Positions 1-5,033 of a stretch of DNA of 9,004 nucleotides are shown here, piece by piece. The DNA is taken from assembly GCA_035290065.1 (NCBI GenBank), contig DATDVD010000005.1, forward strand, positions 1 through 9,004. Direction: 5' to 3'. Every line of letters begins with the position of its first letter. The stretch's first letter is position 1. The notes under the pieces were generated by a model. The model searched no databases and was not told the DNA's origin. It saw nothing but the letters and a program-made list of their open reading frames with translations. Made by a program: the position numbers and the translations under genes. The stretch comes from DATDVD01 sp035290065. GTDB lineage: Bacteria; Pseudomonadota; Gammaproteobacteria; Coxiellales; Coxiellaceae.

Positions 1-2
1 CT

Positions 3-1517
3 AATTTAGCCTTCGTGTACATGGCGCTCGTGCGATTTCAAGAAATTTTTTCTAATTTTTGGCAAGCTGCACGTTACGCTGTTGTTACCCGTACAATTGA
101 TGGTGTGCCTACCGAAATATTCTACAATACTCGTCTCGCAGCCGTTTTAAATTATTTATTTAATATTGAAATTAAAGATGGGAAAAAACCAGGCAATCCT
201 AAAGAAAATAAAATAGCTAAAATAGGTTTAACCTTGCTTTTTAAAGGTGCTTTTGTCGTAGTAGTCGCCTTATTTTCGCAAGTACCCTTAATCGTTCGAT
301 TTTCTGAATTTGTACCTCACGTTCCGGTTTTATTTCAATTGCTTGTAGCCTTCGCCATTACTTCTCGTTTAATAACCGTGGGGCAAAAAGCTTTAGTGCT
401 AGGCCAACGATTTATGGAAAATCTGTTCCGCGGAAATGTGCGGAATTATTTTTTAAACGGCATTAAGCAATTTTTTGTTAACGTCAAATGGGCAGGTGGT
501 TTCTTTGCCTATGTGCGTTTGACGTTTTACCGTCGGGTAAAAGAACGTGTTGAACTACAAGAAATGGGTATGTTGCTGTGGCGCCAAAAGTACGCTCCTT
601 TGGCTGAACAATTTGCTAACGACGCAGCCTTTGATCAATGGGCAATTCCTATGGCAAAGGAAGTGGGTATTCCGCAAGGAATATCTATTCCTGAATTACG
701 CAAGCATGCGGGCCGCGATCGCGTCATGGGCTTTTTATTTTGGCAGGCTAATTTAGGGAAAGATTTTCGCGATCGTTGGGGCCATGATTTATTCACTCGC
801 TGGACTACCTTAGCGGGTGATAATTGGTTAAGTCGTTTCCAACTACATTTTCGACAATATTATCCCTATGCCCGCTGGTATCATTATGCCGCTATTGCTT
901 TTAGAATGGCTGTGGACGTAGTGATGTGGCCTTTTATTATTATTAATGCTGTAGCGGTAGGCTTAGTTGCTGGCCAAGGCCAAGGGCCCCGGTCGCTAGA
1001 GAAAAGCTTAGGCTTAAGTCCTGCTATTTCTACTCATTCGGCTATTGGAGGCAATACCAGCGCCTCTTTGTTGTTTAACGTGGATGCCTTTAGGCGAGAA
1101 ACAAATGCCCGTCCTTTATCCGTGAGTGATGAAAAAGAGGCGACACCCTCTAAGCGCCTTATACCCGATTCTTGGGTACTCTCTTCTTATGGTAAATTGC
1201 ATGCGGATTGTCCTCCTGCTGCCGTGTGGATGGGGCCGGTTGTGGTGATGGATGATGTAACCCGTTCTGCTGTTTCTTCCTCCTCCAGTACAGGCTCTCC
1301 ACCCGTTACTCCTCCTCGAGCGCAAGTAAGGGCCTCATCAGCCAACCGTGGAAGTGCATCCAATGGTCGATTACCTGCTATTCCGGGGACACCTCGACTA
1401 GCAGGTGATTTTTTAAGTCCCCGTCGAGGACGGGCTCCTGCTGCTCCTGCTGCTTCTATCCCAGGAACTCCCCAACTCCCCCTCCAGCGGCCAACCAGAG
1501 TCAAAGGCGGGGTCTAG
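3..1517 (+). CDS. Membrane protein of unknown function with Pro/Ser-rich tail (5' end outside window)
   Basis: I do not recognise this family. The reading frame is open from the first bases of the window, and no ribosome binding site precedes the first GTG (15) or ATG (21), so the true start is probably upstream. Counting from GTG 15 (500 residues), hydrophobic segments lie at about 70-95, 99-120 and 292-318. Between them is a soluble stretch (about 125-290) rich in aromatic and basic residues, with many Trp, Tyr and Phe. From about residue 320 the chain becomes low-complexity: a serine run near 420-425, many Pro/Ala/Arg, and the motif IPGTP twice (456-460 and 482-486) with an SPR between them. 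The DNA becomes more GC-rich in the same place and has a 9-bp tandem repeat near 1434-1451. A membrane anchor with a disordered cytoplasmic tail is the likely arrangement. The stop codon TAG directly touches the stop of the convergent hydrolase gene. An effector role is possible from context but unproven. Confidence 0.75.
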   Translation, partial: NLAFVYMALVRFQEIFSNFWQAARYAVVTRTIDGVPTEIFYNTRLAAVLNYLFNIEIKDGKKPGNPKENKIAKIGLTLLFKGAFVVVVALFSQVPLIVRFSEFVPHVPVLFQLLVAFAITSRLITVGQKALVLGQRFMENLFRGNVRNYFLNGIKQFFVNVKWAGGFFAYVRLTFYRRVKERVELQEMGMLLWRQKYAPLAEQFANDAAFDQWAIPMAKEVGIPQGISIPELRKHAGRDRVMGFLFWQANLGKDFRDRWGHDLFTRWTTLAGDNWLSRFQLHFRQYYPYARWYHYAAIAFRMAVDVVMWPFIIINAVAVGLVAGQGQGPRSLEKSLGLSPAISTHSAIGGNTSASLLFNVDAFRRETNARPLSVSDEKEATPSKRLIPDSWVLSSYGKLHADCPPAAVWMGPVVVMDDVTRSAVSSSSSTGSPPVTPPRAQVRASSANRGSASNGRLPAIPGTPRLAGDFLSPRRGRAPAAPAASIPGTPQLPLQRPTRVKGGV

Positions 1518-2363
1518 CTATTTCTCGTCCTTTTGGGAAGATTTTAGATTCATGATCTTCCCATGGTCGTTGCTAAAAATTCCATCCTCGGCCCACGGTA
1601 TATTTTCATAGGGCGCAGCCGATTGGCTTCCCACCAACGGATATTTGATAATATCGAAGTAGGGGGAGTAATCAAAATCGCTCGGGGTAAACAAGGTGGG
1701 ATTTCGGCGAATAAATTCTAATCCTTTATCCCCTTTCTCTTGCACCAACGGCAGGAGAGGGAATTTAATCGACGCAAATGCCTCTGCAATTAATAACGAG
1801 CAACTAAGACGTGTTTGAACGCCCGCTTGATAGGCAAATAGACTCGAACGCCATTGCCGGGGCAGGATAGGCCAGGGAAATAAAAAACGCGCCAAATCGA
1901 AAATATGACGCAAACTGTACTGAACCCCTAATCGAGCGATCACATATCCACTGACTTTCTGAGCCGAGTCAAAATTTAACCCGCGCGGCCGGCAGATACG
2001 AACATGATGCTTACGATAAAACGATAAAGGCGTTACGATTACCCCTTTGCCTAGCAAGCTTTCAATCACTAGTTGCTCTTCCGGCGCCCCTTGGTAATGT
2101 TTGTAGACCAGCTGTCGAAGGTGGGGATCTTGAATATCGTACAATCGCCCTATATAGAGCGCTGCATGAGTCCAGGGGCTTGAAGAAATCCAGTTAATAA
2201 CCCGGCTAATACGGCTGCGTCCTTCCACCAATAATACATCCCCAACCCTTACTTCATACTTCATTTGCTCGTAGTTATAGTAAGTAGGATGAGGAGGGTC
2301 ATAGATTTCTTTTGAAAGCCAACCTATCAGCCCTGTGTTTAATTTTCTAGGTATTAGACCCAT
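1518..2363 (-). CDS. YiiX/YebB-like permuted NlpC/P60 family cysteine hydrolase
   Basis: This 281-residue protein has the layout of circularly permuted NlpC/P60 (papain-like, LRAT/YiiX-type) enzymes. The opening strand is VRVGDVLLVEG (38-48), followed by the His motif THAALYIG with H66, an acidic residue in VIESLLG (E101), and the nucleophile motif LSCSLLIAEAF with C188. The His-before-Cys order is the permuted order. The ending TPSDFDYSPYF (226-236) is typical of YiiX-like members as I recall them. Such enzymes cleave or form amide/ester bonds in peptides or lipids; the substrate cannot be read here. There is no signal peptide, so it is probably cytoplasmic or delivered by a specialised secretion system. 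The start is well supported: AAGGA lies 6 nt before the ATG. A TATAAT box sits 23 nt upstream of the start. It is transcribed divergently from the small membrane protein and its stop touches that of the convergent membrane gene. Confidence 0.8.
   Translation of the reverse strand: MGLIPRKLNTGLIGWLSKEIYDPPHPTYYNYEQMKYEVRVGDVLLVEGRSRISRVINWISSSPWTHAALYIGRLYDIQDPHLRQLVYKHYQGAPEEQLVIESLLGKGVIVTPLSFYRKHHVRICRPRGLNFDSAQKVSGYVIARLGVQYSLRHIFDLARFLFPWPILPRQWRSSLFAYQAGVQTRLSCSLLIAEAFASIKFPLLPLVQEKGDKGLEFIRRNPTLFTPSDFDYSPYFDIIKYPLVGSQSAAPYENIPWAEDGIFSNDHGKIMNLKSSQKDEK
1534..1563. repeat. 9-bp inverted repeat at the convergent gene ends
   Basis: TGGGAAGAT (1534-1542) is perfectly complementary to ATCTTCCCA (1555-1563), with a 12-nt loop. 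It lies just past the stop of the + strand membrane protein, inside the last codons of the minus-strand hydrolase. No T-tract follows on either strand, so it is not a classical intrinsic terminator. It could still stall or protect the 3' end of the + strand transcript, because the two genes leave no intergenic space for another terminator. Confidence 0.4.
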
Positions 2364-2386
2364 GATCTTTCCTTAGAGAAAGAATA

Positions 2387-2424
2387 ATTATAGCGGGTAA
2401 ACCCCCGGGTGGCGCTGGGTGGCG
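2387..2424 (-). promoter_or_regulatory. Promoter of the hydrolase gene with phased direct repeats
   Basis: On the minus strand a perfect TATAAT (2387-2392) lies 23 nt before the ATG, giving a predicted leader of about 17 nt. No TTGACA-like -35 is present. Instead, two copies of CGCCACCC separated by AG (2417-2424 and 2407-2414) sit where the -35 should be, repeating every 10 bp. This is the layout of an activator-dependent promoter or an operator. The regulator is unknown. Confidence 0.45.
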
Positions 2425-2469
2425 AATAAATATTTCCCTCAGGCTTCAGCAATTTAGGGAGAGGAATAT

Positions 2470-2475
2470 TATACT
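2470..2475 (+). promoter_or_regulatory. Possible -10 box for the small membrane protein
   Basis: TATACT matches the sigma-70 -10 consensus at five of six positions and lies 32 nt before the start codon. The only -35 candidate, TTCAGC at 2445-2450, is weak and has a 19-nt spacer. This is a tentative call. Confidence 0.25.
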
Positions 2476-2507
2476 GGTTAAATGAAAGGATTCAGTAGGA
2501 GAATACT

Positions 2508-2834
2508 ATGTTAGAAGTTATTTTAATTACTCTAGGACTAGCAGCTTTTATTGGGATTTCGCTAGCGGCCATTTTTAGGGGTTTTTTCAAGCGTCGCGAT
2601 TCTTCTGAAGCTGGGAGAAAGGGTGCTAAGCCTGAAGAAAGAGGGGCAGGGGATGGATCTCATTCTCCAGAAGGGGTAGATCATGCGAGAGGTGCCACAC
2701 CAGGACGCAATCCGAACGAAGAGTTGCCTGGCCGCACGTATCCTTATGGCTCTGGTAGCAGTGCTATAGGGGCTGGCTCTGTCATTCGTAGAAGAAAACA
2801 AGATAATGATTCACCACCTTCCCCCTCACTCTGA
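2508..2834 (+). CDS. Small single-pass membrane protein, unknown function
   Basis: This is a 108-residue protein I cannot assign to a family. Residues 3-24 form one strongly hydrophobic helix, followed at once by a basic patch (FFKRR, 26-30). That suggests an N-out, C-in single-pass anchor or an uncleaved signal anchor. The rest (31-108) is hydrophilic, low in hydrophobic residues and rich in Gly, Ser, Arg, Glu and Pro, so it is likely disordered; it contains an RRRK cluster at 94-97 and ends SPPSPSL. The start is well supported by AGGAG (2497-2501) six nucleotides before the ATG, which makes a real gene more likely than a chance reading frame. It diverges from the hydrolase gene and is followed by a terminator-like hairpin at 2876-2911. 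Confidence 0.65.
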   Translation: MLEVILITLGLAAFIGISLAAIFRGFFKRRDSSEAGRKGAKPEERGAGDGSHSPEGVDHARGATPGRNPNEELPGRTYPYGSGSSAIGAGSVIRRRKQDNDSPPSPSL

Positions 2835-2875
2835 TAGCCATCGCCCGGGAGCGAGTACCTAATTTTAGTGATTCC

Positions 2876-2911
2876 TGAGTTCGGCTGAAGCGGCAGCGTA
2901 AGCCCAACTCA
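2876..2911 (+). repeat. REP-like imperfect palindrome, possible terminator
   Basis: The stem TGAGTTCGGCT (2876-2886) pairs with AGCCCAACTCA (2901-2911) apart from one C:C mismatch, with a 14-nt loop, and is followed by TTTT (2912-2915). It could end transcription of the small membrane protein gene 42 bp upstream. The core AGTTGGGCTTACGCT...AGCC resembles, from memory, dispersed intergenic palindromes common in proteobacterial genomes. A degraded inverted copy (TCAGCCAAACTT) lies about 26 bp further right, near 2937-2948. Confidence 0.4.
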
Positions 2912-3030
2912 TTTTCCTATTGAACTTCACTTTGCTCAGCCAAACTTACCCCTATTTTTCATGCTTTATTCCTAAAACAAATATAACTGTATGATTAAGA
3001 AAAGAATATATTTTCCATTTCAAGAAAATC

Positions 3031-3063
3031 TTTAATATTACGTTAAGTTACCCCTGTTATTAT
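3031..3063 (+). promoter_or_regulatory. PmrA-type box and extended -10 promoter of the coiled-coil gene
   Basis: TTTAAT-ATTAC-GTTAAG (3031-3047) fits the PmrA direct-repeat layout (YTTAAK, 5-nt spacer, YTTAAK) with one deviation: G in place of Y at the first base of the second half. It also carries the ATT after the first half that I recall from Legionella/Coxiella PmrA sites. Ten nucleotides later comes an extended -10, TG-T-TATTAT (3055-3063). No good -35 exists; the box covers that position, as expected for a response-regulator-activated promoter. The predicted start of transcription is near 3070, 36 nt before the ATG. Confidence 0.5.
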
Positions 3064-3106
3064 TTGTTATTAGTGAGATTAAATTTTTAAATGTGAGGTT
3101 ACTCCC

Positions 3107-4105
3107 ATGACATTGACGGAAAAAGCAACATTAGGTAACGTGGTAATAGCGGTATTATTAGCCGCAGGGGTAGGCCTTTTAACAGCCTTCTTTCCACCCG
3201 CTGGTATACTCGCAGTAATTGCTTTAAAAGCAATCGGTATACAACTAGCTTCTTTCTGGATTCCATTTGTGGCCACTGGCTTGGTTTTAGGCGCTTTAGC
3301 AGTGCTAGGCGCTATTGCAACCCTAGTGACTGCCCTGGTGCAATTTAAGCGCGAACGTGATGTGGCTGTATCAGCTCGACAACCTGCTGTTGATGAAGCG
3401 GTAGCAGCCGCTCTTGCAGAAGAACGAGAAGCAGCGCTTGCAGCACAACAGGAGGCAGTCGTACAGGCAGCAGCAGTAGCCCGGGGTATAGCTGAGCAGG
3501 AACGCGATGCGGCAATAGCCGTTCGACAACTTGCTGTTGAGGCAGCGGTAGCAGCCCAGGGTATAGCTGAGCAGCAACGCGATGTGGCAATAGCCGCTCG
3601 ACAACCTGCTGTTGATGAAGCGGTAGCTGCAGAAAGAGTCCGTTTGGAGTTGGTAGCAAATGCTAGAACAGAAATAGCAGTAGCTCGAGCTCGAGAAACA
3701 GGCATGGTTGCGGGTGCAATGCGCGCTGGAACAGTTGATGCTGGAGCACAAAAGGCACAACTCCAAGCAGCTGTTGAACGACTTATAACACCGCTGCAAG
3801 AAGAGAATAGGGGTTTAAAAGAGGCAAATGCAATATTGGAAGCAGGAAGAGCGGCGGCAGCAAGAGCGGCAGCAGCAAGCCAAACAGCAGTAGCTGCTGC
3901 TACAGGCGCCAGATTAACGGCGGCAAGAGAAGCGTCTATAGGACTGACTCCAGGATGCTCCGTAGCCCCCCCACGAGCTGCTTACGTTGAACCACGCCAT
4001 GCTGGTGCTGCACGAGGTGCTCTAGTGCTATCAGCAGCAGCTTCAGGTTCTTCTCCAGCTGCTCTAGAGGGAACAGCAGGCGCTGGTGGATTAACAGCTC
4101 GTTAA
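3107..4105 (+). CDS. Ala-rich coiled-coil protein with N-terminal hydrophobic hairpin and 25-residue repeats; candidate effector
   Basis: This 332-residue protein does not match a family I can name. Residues 11-30 and 52-79 are strongly hydrophobic, with a further hydrophobic stretch between (31-50), giving a bilobed membrane anchor. From residue 80 the chain is Ala/Glu/Arg/Gln-rich, proline-poor and predicted helical. Two tandem 25-residue units (125-149 and 150-174, built around RD.AIA.RQ.AV..AV) are clear, with partial copies at 84-100 and, more degenerate, 101-124. The repeat period equals one hendecad plus two heptads, as in long coiled coils. A second helical stretch (215-258) leads to a small-residue tail (Ala, Gly, Ser). 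The start is supported by GAGG (3095-3098) eight nucleotides before the ATG. A PmrA-like promoter precedes it and a strong terminator follows. Hairpin anchor plus coiled coil resembles host-membrane-inserted bacterial effectors such as Inc-like or LegC-like proteins; that role is inferred. Confidence 0.75.
   Translation: MTLTEKATLGNVVIAVLLAAGVGLLTAFFPPAGILAVIALKAIGIQLASFWIPFVATGLVLGALAVLGAIATLVTALVQFKRERDVAVSARQPAVDEAVAAALAEEREAALAAQQEAVVQAAAVARGIAEQERDAAIAVRQLAVEAAVAAQGIAEQQRDVAIAARQPAVDEAVAAERVRLELVANARTEIAVARARETGMVAGAMRAGTVDAGAQKAQLQAAVERLITPLQEENRGLKEANAILEAGRAAAARAAAASQTAVAAATGARLTAAREASIGLTPGCSVAPPRAAYVEPRHAGAARGALVLSAAASGSSPAALEGTAGAGGLTAR
3356..3628 (+). repeat. In-frame tandem repeats inside the coiled-coil gene
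   Basis: Two adjacent 75-bp units (3479-3553 and 3554-3628) match at 67 of 75 positions by my count. A partial third copy (3356-3406) matches the last unit at 45 of 51 positions, including 32 identical bases (3374-3405 equal 3596-3627). The stretch between, 3404-3478, encodes a degenerate unit. All spacings are multiples of three, so gain or loss of units keeps the frame. Confidence 0.85.
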
Positions 4106-4122
4106 TAATATAATGTAATTAC

Positions 4123-4151
4123 AAAAAAGCCGTCTTAAAGACGGCTTTTTT
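4123..4151. terminator. Bidirectional intrinsic terminator
   Basis: The 7-bp stem GCCGTCT/AGACGGC (4129-4145, 3-nt loop) is flanked by six A on the left and six T on the right, so it works on both strands. It lies 17 nt past the stop of the coiled-coil gene and 38 nt past the 3' end of the convergent tRNA-Phe, and so ends both transcripts. Confidence 0.93.
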
Positions 4152-4189
4152 ATTCCTAAAAATGCTTAAAATTAAGGAATAAAGTCACC

Positions 4190-4265
<76 letters not shown>

Positions 4266-4282
4266 TTTCTTTAAGATTCAGA

Positions 4283-4311
4283 AACTTACCTGCTTCACTG
4301 GAATTCGTCAA
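4283..4311 (-). promoter_or_regulatory. Promoter of tRNA-Phe
   Basis: On the minus strand, TTGACG (4306-4311, five of six consensus bases) is followed after exactly 17 nt by TAAGTT (4283-4288), a weak -10. Transcription would begin about 12 nt before the mature 5' end. The -35 and the spacing are good; the -10 is poor, so the exact -10 is uncertain. Confidence 0.5.
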
Positions 4312-4382
4312 GTAGTCTTGCGGGACTTCCCATTTTTATTAGAGTTAAAGTTGGGCTGTTTTGCTTCCTCTCACACACTTGA

Positions 4383-4913
4383 TTAGCGGCTTTCAATTTT
4401 AATGAATTGCCATGTTTCATCGGAAAATCCTAATGTTGTGTAGCAGGAAATAGGTTGGTGAAATATATTATCAGGGCAGACAGGAAATGTTAATGAATCT
4501 TCTTTCCGGATAGCTGCTAATGTTACATGCGGTTGATAATACTGTTTTGATGGATTTTCACAGGCAATGGCGTACCGCTCAAGAATAGCGCACGCTTCGT
4601 TATGAAGCTTTTTTAAAGCAGGGGTATTTTTAACCGTTAATTCTATCCATTGATATTGTTCAAAAGATTTTGTGCCTATTTTTGCTTGAAGTTTAAGCAA
4701 TGAGAAAAAATGGTGTTGATTGGATAAGCGTTGAAATTCTTTTTTTAATATTTCTAGTAGAGCATTATCTCTTACCATAAATTGACAAAGAGTGATATGA
4801 GGGAGGCTATTGGACCCCAGTAAATAGGCAGCTTGATGAGAATGATAATATCGATGGGCTAATTCAATAAATATAGAGGGATTTTCAAGAATAAGGGCAA
4901 AATTACAGCGCAT
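4383..4913 (-). CDS. 2H phosphoesterase, 2'-5' RNA ligase-like protein
   Basis: This belongs to the 2H phosphoesterase superfamily (2'-5' RNA ligase / cyclic phosphodiesterase fold). The two defining histidine motifs are present at the right separation: HIT in LPHITL (H39, T41) and HVT in QPHVTL (H129, T131), numbered from ATG 4913. Members hydrolyse or form 2',5' or 2',3'-cyclic phosphodiester bonds in RNA or nucleotides; the natural substrate is usually unknown. The protein is soluble, with no signal peptide. The start is uncertain. A longer frame begins at TTG 4949 (188 residues), but the family's first beta strand (RCNFALI) starts right at the ATG, so I prefer 176 residues. Neither start has a well-placed ribosome binding site: an AGGA lies 17 nt before the ATG. 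It lies between the antiporter and tRNA-Phe on the same strand and probably has its own promoter. Confidence 0.82.
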   Translation of the reverse strand: MRCNFALILENPSIFIELAHRYYHSHQAAYLLGSNSLPHITLCQFMVRDNALLEILKKEFQRLSNQHHFFSLLKLQAKIGTKSFEQYQWIELTVKNTPALKKLHNEACAILERYAIACENPSKQYYQPHVTLAAIRKEDSLTFPVCPDNIFHQPISCYTTLGFSDETWQFIKIESR

Positions 4914-4963
4914 AATAAAAATATTTGTTTTCCTAAAAAATTTTAGCAAGGTAATGGCTTGAA

Positions 4964-4969
4964 ATTATA
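4964..4969 (-). promoter_or_regulatory. -10 box upstream of the 2H phosphoesterase
   Basis: A perfect TATAAT on the minus strand predicts a start near 4957, 44 nt before the ATG at 4913. No good -35 is present. TTAA occurs twice, 11 bp apart, just upstream (4977-4980 and 4988-4991), in an AT-rich stretch where this may be chance. Confidence 0.4.
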
Positions 4970-5033
4970 TATTTTTTTAATCCGGCCTTAATGTTATCAC
5001 TCTTTATTACGAATATTAACCATTAAAAATCGC

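Noticed and set aside
1187..1504. A 105-codon minus-strand open frame inside the GC-rich tail of the first gene
   Set aside because: It lies opposite the Pro/Ser/Ala low-complexity coding region, has no ribosome binding site, and its composition is that of a mirror frame.
3356..3628. Repeats considered as a possible CRISPR array
   Set aside because: The units are contiguous without spacers, in frame, and encode a coiled coil; no cas genes are present.
3079..3705. A 208-codon minus-strand open frame, plus two shorter ones, opposite the Ala-rich gene
   Set aside because: They are caused by the GCN-rich repeats of the sense gene, which remove stop codons from the other strand. The translations are Ala/Ser/Thr or Leu/Gln/Cys low-complexity, and the + strand frame has a ribosome binding site, promoter and terminator.
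4914..4949. TTG start at 4949 for the 2H phosphoesterase, adding 12 residues
   Set aside because: It has a rare start codon, no ribosome binding site, and the extra residues precede the family's first strand. The ATG is preferred, though its own ribosome binding site is also poor.
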